This document shows, one piece after another, positions 37,743 to 46,852 of a stretch of DNA of 64,000 bases. Position 1 is the stretch's first letter; each line of letters begins with the position of its first letter. This DNA is from Clavibacter capsici. Its GTDB lineage: Bacteria > Actinomycetota > Actinomycetes > Actinomycetales > Microbacteriaceae. The stretch covers positions 930,001 to 994,000 of the forward strand of contig NZ_CP012573.1 of NCBI RefSeq assembly GCF_001280205.1, written 5' to 3'. The notes under the pieces were generated by a model, which was not told the DNA's origin, ran no database searches, and saw only the letters and a list, made by a program, of their open reading frames with translations. The position numbers were made by a program, and so were the translations under genes.

Positions 37743-39596
37743 TTGCTCGACAACGGGGTGGACAACGTCCGGCGTGCGCGCCGGCGCTCGCGGCTGATCG
37801 CCTGCCTGGCTGTGTGGGCTGTCGCCCTCGGGGTCGGGCTCGTGGGCACGGGCACGATCGGCGGGTCCGCGGATCCGGCACAGGCGGCGTCGGGCGGTGA
37901 CTTCGACCCCGGCATGATCATCAGCGACGCCAAGTTCTACGACGGCGACGCCATGTCGCAGGGCGACATCCAGACCTTCCTCCGGGCTCGCGTCCCGAGC
38001 TGCGCGTCCGGCTACGTGTGCCTCAAGGACTACGTCGAGAGCACGCCCGCGCGCGCCGCCGACAGTCGCTGCTCCAGCCTGCAGGCGTCGCGCCTCACCG
38101 GTGCCGACATCGTCTACTGGGTGGGCCGGGCGTGCGGCGTGAGCCAGTCCGCCCTGCTCGTGCTCCTCGAGAAGGAGCAGGGCCTCGTCACCGACAGCAC
38201 CCCGACCGCGCGGCAGTTCCGCAGCGCCACGGGCTACGGCTGCCCGGACACGGCGGCATGCGACTCCCTGTACTACGGCTTCTTCAACCAGGTGTACAAC
38301 GCGGCACACCAGTTCAAGGTGTACCAGTCGACGCCCACGCGCTGGAACTACCAGGCGGGCCGCAGCAACCGGATCCTCTGGCACCCGAACGCCGACTGCG
38401 GGTCCTCGCAGGTCACCATCCGCAACCAGGCCACGGCGGGCCTCTACATCTACACGCCGTACCAGCCCAACGCCGCGGCGCTGCGCAACCTCTACGGCAC
38501 CGGGGACTCGTGCTCCTCGTACGGCAACCGCAACTTCTGGCGCCTCTACACCGACTGGTTCGGCAGCACGGACGACGGCCCGGTCTCCTCGTTCGTGAAG
38601 ACGGCCGCCGACGACACGGTCTTCCTCGTCAGCGGCGGCCAGAAGCACCGGGTCCCGGACTTCGACGTGTACCGCTCCCTCTCCGCCCTCGGCGGGATCA
38701 GCACGGTCCCGCGCTCCTACCTCGACGCCCTGGACACGGGCATCGACGCGTCCGCGCTCGTGCGCGACCCGGCGTCGGGCTCCGTGGGGCTGGTCCAGGC
38801 GGATCGCCGCCACCGCTTCCCGTCCTGTGACCTCGTCGCCTCCTACGGCTACGGCTGCGGCGACGCGGTGAACCTCGATGCGGGGCAGCTGTCGTCGCTG
38901 CCCGAGGCCGGCGAGATGAGCGCGTTCTTCGTCCTGCCGGGCAGCCCGGTCACGTACATCCTCGCCGGCGGGGTCAAGAACCCCGTCAGCACCTGGTCCG
39001 CCGTGCTCGGGCTGAACGCCGGCCGGTCGCCCTTCGTCGCCACGATGCGCCCCGAGGTGGCGAGCCGGTACCCGACGGGGCACGTCGCCCTCGAGCCGGG
39101 GACGCTCGCGAAGGCGTCGAACAGCGCGGACGTGTACGTCGTCGACGGGCTGGACCGCAAGGTCCGCGTCCCGGACTTCGCCGTCACCCGCGAGCTCGGC
39201 ATGGGCGAGGCCTTCGCCACGGTCACCCCGGCCACCGTGGACGGGTACGCCCGCGCCACGGGCGACCTCTCCCTCCTGGTGCGCTGCGACGGCGTCTCGT
39301 CGCTCGCCTCGCAGGGGCGGCTCGTGGCACTCGGGACGCCCGGATCCACCGGCCTGCCGGTGACCGACCTCACCTCCGCCACGTGCCGGACCCTCGACCG
39401 GGCCGCGGGCATCGTGGCCGGATCCGTCTTCGTGAAGAGCCCGACGGCGGGCACCGTCTACCTGCTGCAGGGTGGGCAGGCCCGTCCCTTCTCCACATGG
39501 GACCGCCTGGTCGCGGTGGCAGGGACGTCCTCGCCGACCATCACGACCCTCGGGGCACCCGCGCTCGCGCGGATCCCGGTGGGCGCCGCGTACTGA
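37743..39596 (+). CDS. Secreted protein with lysozyme-like N-domain and six ~56-residue repeats
   Basis: 617 aa. TTG start at 37743 with AGGGGGAA just upstream. A basic N-terminus, hydrophobic core (LIACLAVWAVALGVGLVG) and AQA-AS cleavage site (about 48) form a signal peptide. Residues 50-275 form a cysteine-containing domain with SQSALLVLLEKEQGLVTD and DSLYYGFFNQVYNAAHQF, which recalls lysozyme/transglycosylase folds with a Glu in the first helix (inference). From about 279 six repeats start near 279, 337, 393, 453, 509 and 559, each with a core like VYLLQGGQARPFSTWDRL or VFLVSGGQKHRVPDFDVY, perhaps a propeller. It sits between glfT2 and GtrA, so a role in handling the wall polymer is likely but unproven. 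Confidence 0.8.
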   Translation: MLDNGVDNVRRARRRSRLIACLAVWAVALGVGLVGTGTIGGSADPAQAASGGDFDPGMIISDAKFYDGDAMSQGDIQTFLRARVPSCASGYVCLKDYVESTPARAADSRCSSLQASRLTGADIVYWVGRACGVSQSALLVLLEKEQGLVTDSTPTARQFRSATGYGCPDTAACDSLYYGFFNQVYNAAHQFKVYQSTPTRWNYQAGRSNRILWHPNADCGSSQVTIRNQATAGLYIYTPYQPNAAALRNLYGTGDSCSSYGNRNFWRLYTDWFGSTDDGPVSSFVKTAADDTVFLVSGGQKHRVPDFDVYRSLSALGGISTVPRSYLDALDTGIDASALVRDPASGSVGLVQADRRHRFPSCDLVASYGYGCGDAVNLDAGQLSSLPEAGEMSAFFVLPGSPVTYILAGGVKNPVSTWSAVLGLNAGRSPFVATMRPEVASRYPTGHVALEPGTLAKASNSADVYVVDGLDRKVRVPDFAVTRELGMGEAFATVTPATVDGYARATGDLSLLVRCDGVSSLASQGRLVALGTPGSTGLPVTDLTSATCRTLDRAAGIVAGSVFVKSPTAGTVYLLQGGQARPFSTWDRLVAVAGTSSPTITTLGAPALARIPVGAAY

Positions 39597-39645
39597 GCCG
39601 ACGCTGCCGCCTCCGTGCCCGGACGGGCTCGAAGGCGGCAGCGGA

Positions 39646-39651
39646 TACAGT
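39646..39651 (+). promoter_or_regulatory. -10 element upstream of third GtrA gene
   Basis: TACAGT within GGATACAGTGGGG, the same context as the promoter at 6465 (TATACAGTGGG). The GtrA ATG is 73 bases downstream, with GAGGAG as ribosome site. Confidence 0.4.
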
Positions 39652-39724
39652 GGGGCCGCACCGGACGACCACGGCGCGGCCCGCCGGCCGGGCCCCCGAG
39701 CGCCCGGTGCGGCGAGGAGAGCAC

Positions 39725-40195
39725 ATGGACCAGCACGCGCACGACGTCGACGCACCCCGCGAGGAGGCCCCGGCTCCCGGCATCCTCCTCCGGCTGATCA
39801 AGGACGAGCGCGTGGCGTTCCTCCTGGTCGGCGGCTTCAACACGGTGCTCGGCACGGCGTGGTTCGCCCTGTTCTTCCTGCTGTGGGGGCACGCGATCCC
39901 GTACCCGATCGTGCTCGTGATCGCCTGGGCGGTGCAGCTGCCCGTCGCGTTCACGCTGCACCGGAAGCTCGTGTTCAAGGTCAGCGGCAACCTGATCCCG
40001 GACTTCTCCCGCTACACGCTCGTCAACCTCATGCCGCTGTTCGCCAACATGCTGCTGCTGCCGCTGGTGGTGGAGACGACCCCGCTCGAGCCGATCGTGG
40101 CGCAGGTGCTCGTGACCATCGTGATCACCGTGGCCACGTACACGGGCCACAAGTTCTTCTCGTTCCGCCGGCCGCGCGACGAGGCCGTGCGCTGA
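39725..40195 (+). CDS. GtrA family membrane protein (third copy)
   Basis: 156 aa with four membrane helices and a 25-residue acidic N-terminal tail. LIKDERVAFLLVGGFNTVLG and YTGHKFFSFRRPRDE match the copy at 22064, and the DNA at 39803-39844 is almost identical to 22097-22138. Putative flippase for polyprenyl-phosphate sugars. ATG at 39725 is preceded by GAGGAGAGC. It converges on the O-antigen ligase-like gene, and both stops lie in one terminator stem. Confidence 0.88.
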   Translation: MDQHAHDVDAPREEAPAPGILLRLIKDERVAFLLVGGFNTVLGTAWFALFFLLWGHAIPYPIVLVIAWAVQLPVAFTLHRKLVFKVSGNLIPDFSRYTLVNLMPLFANMLLLPLVVETTPLEPIVAQVLVTIVITVATYTGHKFFSFRRPRDEAVR

Positions 40196-40230
40196 TCCCG
40201 ACCTCCCCGACGGGCCCGCCGGGGATCAGC
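40191..40230. terminator. Bidirectional terminator whose stem contains both stop codons
   Basis: GCTGATCCC (40191-40199) pairs perfectly with GGGATCAGC (40222-40230). The GtrA stop TGA (40193-40195) and the minus-strand stop (40226-40228) are both inside the stem. Confidence 0.7.
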
Positions 40231-41518
40231 CCGGCCGGTGCTGCTCCGGCAGACCGTGCCGCCAGCTGCGGCCCTGCGCGGCCTTGACGGCGCAGATCAC
40301 GAGCAGGACCCAGCCCCACTCCATGAGGGTGACGCTCTCGGCCAGTGACGCGACCACGAGCACGACGACCACGAGCGCGGGCCAGACGTAGCCGACGCCG
40401 CGCTTGGTGGTCGCGAGGACCCAGGAGCGCCCGAGCGCCAGGGCGCAGAACGCGGCGAACAGCACGAGCCCCACGAGCCCGGCCTGCAGGTAGAGGTCGA
40501 GGTAGGCGTTGCGGCCCGTCTCCTGCGCGCCGCGGCTCACGAGGTCGAGCGCGGTGTACGGGTAGGCGTCGCGGCGCCAGAAGCCGACGAAGCCCCAGCC
40601 CTCGATGGTGTTGAGGTCGATGAGGCGCAGCATCTCGCGCCACAGGTCCACGCGCTGGAGGTAGTCGGGGCGCGCCTGGAGGACCTGGAGAACGGGGGAG
40701 CGGAAGGCCACGACGAGCACGGCCACGACCGCGGCGAGCACGAGGGCCGCGCTGTTGGCGAGCGGCCGGGCCTGGCGGGCGAGGTGGCGGAGGGCGAGGA
40801 TCGCGAGGGCGGCGAGGCCGAGGACGAGGAACGTGCCGAGGATCACCGACGAGCGGGTGAGCGACGCGACCAGCAGCGCGGTGGTCAGCGAGAAGATCCC
40901 GCGCCCTCGGGAGACGGAGCGGGTGAGGAGCTCGACGGCGAAGGTCACGGCGGCGACGAGCGCGAGGATCCCGAGGGCGTTGCGCTCGCCGAGCAGGCCC
41001 TGGATGGGGCCGAGGCGGTCGAGGGCGCCGCGGATCCCGAGGAACGGGATGGGGCCGTCGATGAGGAGCCCCGCCAGCACCTCCAGCGCGAGGGAGGCGA
41101 CGAGCACCAGCCGCAGCACGTCGCCGGTCGCCCGCACGATCTGGATGAGGTCGCGCACGACGCCCACGTACACCGCGAGGAACGCGGACGCCACGAGGTA
41201 GAGCACCCCGCCGATCGCGTCCGGCTGGTACGCCGTCCAGAGCAGCGTCGCCGCGCACCAGGCCACGAGGACGAGGAGGGAGATGGGCAGGAGGCCGCGC
41301 CACTCCCAGTCGCCGCGCTTGGCCGCGAGGGATGCCGCGGCCATGGCCACGAGCGCCACCACCACGGCGACGAGCCCGGCCCAGCCCATGGTCGACCGGA
41401 GGGCGTGCGACAGGACCGCGGTGCCGAGGATGCACTGCGTGAGCGCGGCCGAGAAGCGCGCCGAGCCGAGGAGGTCGGGCAGGCGCTCGGGGAGCGGCAG
41501 GCGGGAGGGCAGCGTCAT
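40226..41518 (-). CDS. O-antigen polymerase/ligase-like membrane protein (Wzy/WaaL family)
   Basis: 430 aa with about 11-12 membrane helices. The largest external loop holds RVDLWREMLRLIDLNTIEGWGFVGFW, the Wzy_C-type pattern (R-x3-W followed by GWG), and the helix GRNAYLDLYLQAGLVGLVLF. Family members join or transfer lipid-linked glycans outside the membrane. It is paralogous to the neighbour at 41567. Which one polymerises, and whether either ligates, cannot be told. ATG at 41518. Confidence 0.85.
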   Translation of the reverse strand: MTLPSRLPLPERLPDLLGSARFSAALTQCILGTAVLSHALRSTMGWAGLVAVVVALVAMAAASLAAKRGDWEWRGLLPISLLVLVAWCAATLLWTAYQPDAIGGVLYLVASAFLAVYVGVVRDLIQIVRATGDVLRLVLVASLALEVLAGLLIDGPIPFLGIRGALDRLGPIQGLLGERNALGILALVAAVTFAVELLTRSVSRGRGIFSLTTALLVASLTRSSVILGTFLVLGLAALAILALRHLARQARPLANSAALVLAAVVAVLVVAFRSPVLQVLQARPDYLQRVDLWREMLRLIDLNTIEGWGFVGFWRRDAYPYTALDLVSRGAQETGRNAYLDLYLQAGLVGLVLFAAFCALALGRSWVLATTKRGVGYVWPALVVVVLVVASLAESVTLMEWGWVLLVICAVKAAQGRSWRHGLPEQHRPG

Positions 41519-41566
41519 GCGGCGGCGGTCACGGGCGGTCGGCGGATCACCGGGCGGCCGCGCGGA

Positions 41567-43024
41567 TCAGGCGACGCCGGGGTCGGGGACGGACGACGCG
41601 GCGGGCGCGGGCGTCGTGCCGCGGGCGGGGGGAGCTGACGGGGCCGTGGTGGACGCGGCGACGGGAGCGGCGGCGGCGGGAGCGGCCACGGCGGGCGCGG
41701 CCACGGCGGGGCGGCGCGGGTCCGCGCCCGGCACGTCCTCGCGCGCCACCATCCCGGAGCGGGTGGCGACCGCGATCACCACGAGCAGCAGCCAGTTGCC
41801 CTCGTAGAGCAGGCGGCTCTCCGCGAGGCTCTGCACGACGAGCGCCGTCATGAGGAGCAGCGGCGCCAGCGCGAGCGTCGAGTACGGCTCGACCAGGTCG
41901 CGGCGGTGCTGCGGCCGGTCGATGGCGGCCCACCAGGAGCGGACGTAGGTGGTGACGATGAGGCAGGCGAAGACGAGGAGCCCGACGGCGCCGACCTGGA
42001 GCAGGACGTCGAGGTAGGCGTCGTGCGCCTGCAGGTACGTGACGCCGCTGCGGACGGCGAGTCCCTGGAAGGGGTGCACCCAGGGCGCCCAGTAGCCGAT
42101 CCAGCCCCAGCCGACCATGGGGTGCTGCTGCGCGAGCCCGAGGACGGACTCCCAGATCTGGAACCGGCCGGTGAGGTCGGGCGAGCGGCCGAGCAGCTCG
42201 AACACCTCGGCGGTGCGGGTGACCATGACGCCCGCGCCGACGACGGCCGCCACGACGACGCCGCCCGCGAGCGCGAGGCGGCCGCGGATGCCGACCCGGC
42301 GGGCGATGAGGGCGAGCGCGGCGACGACGCCGGTCATGATCAGCGCGACGAGGACGGTGGAGCTGCCGGTGAGTGTCAGCGTGAGCAGGGCGACGGCGAT
42401 CCAGACGGCGGCGTCGCGCCGCTGGACCGTGCGCGCGGCGAGCTGCAGCGAGAAGACGACGAGGCCGAGCAGCGCGACCATCGCGAGGAGGTTGGCGTTG
42501 CCGACGACGCCCTGGATCCGCCCGCCGCTCAGCAGCTCGCCGCGGGTCCACGCGAAGGCGGCCGGCGCGTTCGGGCCGTAGTCGGTGAAGAAGGGCATGA
42601 CGGGCTGGCGCACCACGACGGCGACGACCAGCTCGAAGGCGAGCGAGAGCCCGAGGATGATGCGGAACGCCCGGCCGAGGCCCTGCACGATCTCCGCCCA
42701 TGACAGCAGCACGAGGAGCGTGAGCGCCGCGACCGACGTGGACAGCTGGATCAGCACGCCCAGCATCGACTCGAACCGGTACTGCGACCATGCGATCGAG
42801 ATCACGCAGACGGCGGTGAACGCGAGGAGCGGGAGGGGCAGCACCCGGACCCGCGGGAGCGGGCGGGCGCGCACGAGGAGCACGATGCAGGTCACCAGCA
42901 CCGCGAGGGCGATGGCCCCGAACCCCCACCAGCTGAGGCTGTCCCGCCACATGTCACCGGCGAAGGTGGTGACGAGGACGAAGGTCGCGAAGCTCCGGAG
43001 GGCTCGGCGGCTGGGGGTGGGCAT
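41567..43024 (-). CDS. O-antigen polymerase/ligase-like membrane protein (second copy)
   Basis: 485 aa from the ATG at 43024; an in-frame ATG at 43030 is also possible, but the TACCCT element sits 7 nt before 43024 and only 1 nt before 43030. About 11 membrane helices; the external loop has GRFQIWESVLGLAQQHPMVGWGWIGYW and the helix AHDAYLDVLLQVGAVGLLVF, matching its neighbour. The C-terminal 60 residues are an Ala/Pro tail (AVAAPAVAAPAAAAP) in the cytoplasm. The two genes probably arose by duplication and are read in the same direction. Confidence 0.85.
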   Translation of the reverse strand: MPTPSRRALRSFATFVLVTTFAGDMWRDSLSWWGFGAIALAVLVTCIVLLVRARPLPRVRVLPLPLLAFTAVCVISIAWSQYRFESMLGVLIQLSTSVAALTLLVLLSWAEIVQGLGRAFRIILGLSLAFELVVAVVVRQPVMPFFTDYGPNAPAAFAWTRGELLSGGRIQGVVGNANLLAMVALLGLVVFSLQLAARTVQRRDAAVWIAVALLTLTLTGSSTVLVALIMTGVVAALALIARRVGIRGRLALAGGVVVAAVVGAGVMVTRTAEVFELLGRSPDLTGRFQIWESVLGLAQQHPMVGWGWIGYWAPWVHPFQGLAVRSGVTYLQAHDAYLDVLLQVGAVGLLVFACLIVTTYVRSWWAAIDRPQHRRDLVEPYSTLALAPLLLMTALVVQSLAESRLLYEGNWLLLVVIAVATRSGMVAREDVPGADPRRPAVAAPAVAAPAAAAPVAASTTAPSAPPARGTTPAPAASSVPDPGVA

Positions 43025-43031
43025 GCCCATC

Positions 43032-43037
43032 AGGGTA
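43032..43037 (-). promoter_or_regulatory. -10 element of leaderless promoter
   Basis: TACCCT on the minus strand, 7 nt before the ATG at 43024. Confidence 0.5.
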
Positions 43038-43086
43038 TCCGGCCCGGGCGCCCGGTCCCGCCGCCTGGGTGACGGAGGCTGCGCCG

Positions 43087-43104
43087 GCCCCCCGCGGCGG
43101 GGGC
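43087..43104 (-). terminator. Terminator after acyl-CoA dehydrogenase
   Basis: GCCCCC (43087-43092) and GGGGGC (43099-43104) form a compact GC stem 21 bases after the stop at 43125 on the minus strand. It separates this gene from the polymerase genes. Confidence 0.5.
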
Positions 43105-43124
43105 TCCGCGCCCCGGGCTGTCCG

Positions 43125-44303
43125 TCAGACGAACGCCGCGTGGCCCGTGATCGCGCGGCCCACGATGAGCGTGTTCATCTCCCGGGTGCCCTCGTAGGAG
43201 TAGATGGCCTCCGCGTCGGCGAAGAAGCGGGCGACGTCGTAGTCGAGCACGATGCCGTTGCCGCCGAAGGCCTCCCGGCACCAGGACACGGTCTCGCGCA
43301 TGCGGCTCGTGGCGTACGCCTTGGCGAGCGCCGAGTGCTCGTCCGACTGCGTGCCCTCGTCCACCATCTCGGACGCGCGCGTGACGAGGCCGATGGACGC
43401 GGTGATGTTGCCGAGGCTGCGGACGAGGAGGTCCTGGATCAGCTGGTGCGCGCCGAGCGCCTTGCCGAACTGCTGGCGCTCGCCCGTGTACGCGACGGCG
43501 GCCTCGTACGCGCCGATCGAGATCCCGATGGCCGCCCAGGCGACCTCGGCGCGCGTGAGGCGGAGCACGGCGGCCGTGTCCGCGAAGGAGCGCGAGTTCT
43601 GGAGGCGGTTCCGCTCGGGCACGATCACGCCGTCGAGCTCGATGTCGGCGTTCTGCACGATGCGCAGCGCCTGCTTGTCCTCGATCCGGGTGGCGCGGAA
43701 GCCGGGGGAGTCGTTGGGGACGAGGAAGCCCTTGACCTGGCCGTCGTCCGCGTCCTTGGCCCAGATGACCGTGACGTCGCTGACGGTGCCGTTGCCGATC
43801 CAGCGCTTGGCGCCCGTGATGCTCCACTCGTCGCCGCGGCGGGTCGCGACCGTGCGGAGGCCGCGGGCGGAGTCGGATCCGGACAGCGGCTCCGTGAGGC
43901 CGAACGACCCGAGGATCTCGCCGGACGCGAAGCGCGGCAGCCACTCGGCGCGCTGCTCGGGGGATCCGGCGACCGCGACGCTGCCCATCACCAGGCCGCT
44001 CTGCATCCCGACGAGCGTCGCGATGCTCGCGTCGACGCGCCCGAGCTCCAGGGCGGCCCACCCGCGGAAGACGGCCGAGTTCTCGAACCGGCGGGTCTCC
44101 GGGAACGGCATGCCGAAGAAGCCGCGCTCGGCGAGGCCGCCGACCACGTGGCGGGGGAACTCGGCGCGCGCCCACCAGCCGTTCACGTGGGGGCGCACCT
44201 CCTGCTCGAGGTAGGCGCGCAGGTCGGCGAGGGACTCCTTCTCCCTGTCGCCGAGCCGTGACTCGTAGCCGTAGAAGTCGCCGATGAGGGGGGTGAGGGA
44301 CAC
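43125..44303 (-). CDS. Acyl-CoA dehydrogenase (glutaryl-CoA dehydrogenase-like)
   Basis: 392 aa, GTG start at 44303 with GGAG 5 bases upstream. It is an FAD-linked enzyme that puts a double bond between C2 and C3 of acyl-CoA thioesters. Motifs: GSFGLTEPLSGSDSARGL (FAD/substrate), KRWIGNGTVSDVTVIWAK, RQQFGKALGAHQLIQ and the C-terminal REAFGGNGIVLDYDVARFF with SYEGTREMNTLIVGRAITG, where the Glu in YEGT is the usual catalytic base. The KRWIGNG and YEGTREMN patterns favour the glutaryl-CoA group. A FadE25-like gene lies near purE in mycobacteria; whether this one is its counterpart is unsure. Confidence 0.9.
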   Translation of the reverse strand: MSLTPLIGDFYGYESRLGDREKESLADLRAYLEQEVRPHVNGWWARAEFPRHVVGGLAERGFFGMPFPETRRFENSAVFRGWAALELGRVDASIATLVGMQSGLVMGSVAVAGSPEQRAEWLPRFASGEILGSFGLTEPLSGSDSARGLRTVATRRGDEWSITGAKRWIGNGTVSDVTVIWAKDADDGQVKGFLVPNDSPGFRATRIEDKQALRIVQNADIELDGVIVPERNRLQNSRSFADTAAVLRLTRAEVAWAAIGISIGAYEAAVAYTGERQQFGKALGAHQLIQDLLVRSLGNITASIGLVTRASEMVDEGTQSDEHSALAKAYATSRMRETVSWCREAFGGNGIVLDYDVARFFADAEAIYSYEGTREMNTLIVGRAITGHAAFV

Positions 44304-44393
44304 GATGCTCCATTGCGGTTCGTCGGCGCCCTCGGGGACGGACGCCTGCGGGCGAGCCTAGGTCGGCGTCCGGGCGGCCCCGCCATCGGTTGG

Positions 44394-44399
44394 TACTTT
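44394..44399 (+). promoter_or_regulatory. -10 element upstream of manA
   Basis: TACTTT about 70 bases before the manA GTG at 44468, in the 164-bp space divergent from the acyl-CoA dehydrogenase. Confidence 0.35.
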
Positions 44400-44467
44400 G
44401 GTCGCGTCCGGACAGGACGCGCGCCCCCGGGCGTTGTAGGTAGCCGCCAAGCCCGACAGGATCGCCC

Positions 44468-45784
44468 GTGTTCACTGCCCTCGCCAACACCCCCCGCGAC
44501 TACGCCTGGGGGTCGACGACCGCCATCGCCGAGCTGCTCGGCCGGGAGCCGTCGGGAGGGCCGGAGGCCGAGCTGTGGTTCGGCGCGCACGGCGGGTCGC
44601 CGACCCGCGTGGTCGACCCGGCGACGGTCGGCGGCGCGCGGACGCTGGCCGAGTGGATCCAGCAGGACCCGGCGACCACGCTCGGCCCGCTCGCGGACGG
44701 CCTCCGCCCGGGCGACGGCCCCGGCCTCCCGTTCCTCCTCAAGGTGCTCGCGGCGGGCGGCCCGCTGTCGCTGCAGGCGCACCCCGACCTGCATCGCGCG
44801 CGCCTCGGCTTCCGCGACGAGGAGGACCGCGGGATCCCGATCGACGCCCCGCATCGCAACTACAAGGACCCGCTGCACAAGCCCGAGCTGGTCTACGCGC
44901 TGAGCGACGAGTTCCACGCGCTCTGCGGCTTCCGCCCGCTCGCGGAGGTGCGGCAGGTCTTCACGCTGCTGCTCACCCTCGACGCGTCCGGGCCCGACTC
45001 CGACCCGGCCGTGATCCGGTCCGTCCTCACGCGCCTCACGGGCTCCGAGGCGGACGTCCTGCGGGACGTCTTCGCCTTCCTCATGGGCGGCGGATCCGAG
45101 GTGCGCCGCCTCGTCGACCGCGTGACCCTGCTCGCGAGCCTCGCCTCCGACCGGCAGTGCCGCGAGTTCTCGACCGAGATGCGCACGGTGCGGGAGCTCG
45201 CCGACGCGTACCCGGGCGACCCCGGCATCGTCACCTCGCTGCTGCTCAACCGCGTGACGCTGCGCCGCGGCGAGGCGCTCTACCTGCCCGCGGGCAACAT
45301 CCACGCGTACCTGCACGGCCTCGGGATCGAGCTGATGGCCGCGTCCGACAACGTGCTGCGCGGCGGCCTCACGCCGAAGCACGTGGACGTGCCCGAGCTC
45401 CTCGACGTGCTCGAGTTCCAGGCGCTGCCCGTGCCGTACCTCGAGCCCGAGCACGCCGCGCCGGGCGTCGAGCTCTACCGCCCGGACGTGCCGGACTTCC
45501 TGCTCGCGCGGATCGCCCCGGCCACGCGCGACGCGGTGGACGGCGACGCGGGCGCGAGCGTCGTGACGGTCGACGGGCCGGCGATCGTGCTGTGCACCTC
45601 GGGCGAGGTGACGCTCCGCGGCGAGGTCTCGTCGGTCGTCGTCGGCCGCGGCGACGCCGTGTTCGTCACGCCCGACGAGGGCCGGCTCGTCGTCACGGGG
45701 GAGGGCGAGGCGTTCCTCGCGACCACGCCGGCGCCCGACTCCGGCGACTCCGACGGGGACGACCGGGACGCCGCCGCCGCGTGA
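44468..45784 (+). CDS. manA: Mannose-6-phosphate isomerase, class I
   Basis: 438 aa, GTG start. It interconverts fructose-6-phosphate and mannose-6-phosphate, the entry to GDP-mannose. Type I zinc enzyme: PRDYAWGSTTAIAELLG, ELWFGAHGGSPT, LSLQAHPDLHRARLGF (zinc ligands), HKPELVYALSDEFHALCGF, and YLPAGNIHAYLHGLGIELMAASDNVLRGG split over the C-half. manB (52693) provides the next step. It is longer than many ManA because of an acidic C-terminal tail. galE follows 34 bases later with its own promoter. Confidence 0.94.
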   Translation: MFTALANTPRDYAWGSTTAIAELLGREPSGGPEAELWFGAHGGSPTRVVDPATVGGARTLAEWIQQDPATTLGPLADGLRPGDGPGLPFLLKVLAAGGPLSLQAHPDLHRARLGFRDEEDRGIPIDAPHRNYKDPLHKPELVYALSDEFHALCGFRPLAEVRQVFTLLLTLDASGPDSDPAVIRSVLTRLTGSEADVLRDVFAFLMGGGSEVRRLVDRVTLLASLASDRQCREFSTEMRTVRELADAYPGDPGIVTSLLLNRVTLRRGEALYLPAGNIHAYLHGLGIELMAASDNVLRGGLTPKHVDVPELLDVLEFQALPVPYLEPEHAAPGVELYRPDVPDFLLARIAPATRDAVDGDAGASVVTVDGPAIVLCTSGEVTLRGEVSSVVVGRGDAVFVTPDEGRLVVTGEGEAFLATTPAPDSGDSDGDDRDAAAA

Positions 45785-45806
45785 TCGGCACCCTCCGCGC
45801 CGTCGA

Positions 45807-45812
45807 TAGGGT
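45807..45812 (+). promoter_or_regulatory. -10 element of leaderless galE promoter
   Basis: TAGGGT followed by 6 nt and the ATG at 45819. Confidence 0.5.
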
Positions 45813-45818
45813 GGCCGC

Positions 45819-46787
45819 ATGACATGGTTGGTCACCGGCGGCGCCGGGTACATCGGTTCGCACATCGTCTCCGCGTTCGCGCGGGCGGGCATCGACACGG
45901 TCGTCCTCGACGACCTCTCGAGCGGCCACGAGGCGTTCGTCCCCGAGGGCGTGCCGTTCCACCGCGGATCCGTCCTCGACCGCGAGCTGCTGGCCCGCGT
46001 CCTCGGGTCGGGCGACATCACGGGCGTCGTCCACGTGGCCGGCTACAAGTACGCCGGCGTCTCCGTGCAGCGCCCCCTCCACACCTACGAGCAGAACGTG
46101 ACCGCCACGGCCGTGCTCCTCGAGGAGATGGAGCGGGCCGGCGTCGACAGGATCGTGTTCTCGTCGTCCGCCGCCGTCTACGGCACCCCGGACGTCGACC
46201 TCGTGGACGAGCGGACGCCGCGCGCGCCCGAGTCCCCCTACGGCGAGTCCAAGCTCATCGGCGAGTGGCTGCTCCGCGACCAGGGCATCGCGACGGGACT
46301 GCGCCACGCCTCGCTCCGCTACTTCAACGTCGTGGGATCCGGCGAGGAGGGGTACTTCGACACGAGCCCCCACAACCTCTTCCCGCTGGTCTTCGACGCG
46401 CTGCTCGACGGCCGCACGCCGCGGATCAACGGCGGCGACTACCCGACGCCGGACGGCACGTGCGTGCGCGACTACATCCACGTCGTCGACCTGGCCGCGT
46501 CCCACGTCGCGGCCGCGCGGCGCCTCGACGCGGGCGAGCCCGTCGAGCCGGTCTACTGCCTCGGCAGCGGCGCGGGGGTCAGCGTCCGCGAGATCATGAC
46601 GGCCATCGCGTCCGCCACGGGCATCGCGTTCGAGCCGGAGGTGCGCGACCGTCGCCCCGGCGACCCGGCCCGCATCGTCGCGTCCGGCGAGCTCGCCGCG
46701 CGGGACATCGACTGGGCCATGCGGCACACGCTGGACGACATGGTCCGGAGCGCGTGGGAGGCCCGCCAGGCCGGCAGCCGCGCCTAG
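45819..46787 (+). CDS. galE: UDP-glucose 4-epimerase
   Basis: 322 aa. It interconverts UDP-glucose and UDP-galactose with bound NAD and so feeds glf. VTGGAGYIGSHIVSAF (NAD loop), FSSSAAVYGTPD (Ser/Thr), YGESKLIGEWLL (Tyr-x3-Lys), LRYFNVVGSGEEGYFD and CVRDYIHVVDLAASHV are family motifs, with GRRPGDPA-like RRPGDPARIVA near the end. Starts at the leaderless ATG 45819. Some GalE-like proteins act on other UDP-sugars; the glf context favours UDP-galactose. Confidence 0.92.
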   Translation: MTWLVTGGAGYIGSHIVSAFARAGIDTVVLDDLSSGHEAFVPEGVPFHRGSVLDRELLARVLGSGDITGVVHVAGYKYAGVSVQRPLHTYEQNVTATAVLLEEMERAGVDRIVFSSSAAVYGTPDVDLVDERTPRAPESPYGESKLIGEWLLRDQGIATGLRHASLRYFNVVGSGEEGYFDTSPHNLFPLVFDALLDGRTPRINGGDYPTPDGTCVRDYIHVVDLAASHVAAARRLDAGEPVEPVYCLGSGAGVSVREIMTAIASATGIAFEPEVRDRRPGDPARIVASGELAARDIDWAMRHTLDDMVRSAWEARQAGSRA

Positions 46788-46852
46788 CGCCGCGGGCGAG
46801 CGGCGGCGCGTCGCAACCCTCGAGGAGCGGCTGAGGGTTTACCCTCTGCGGC

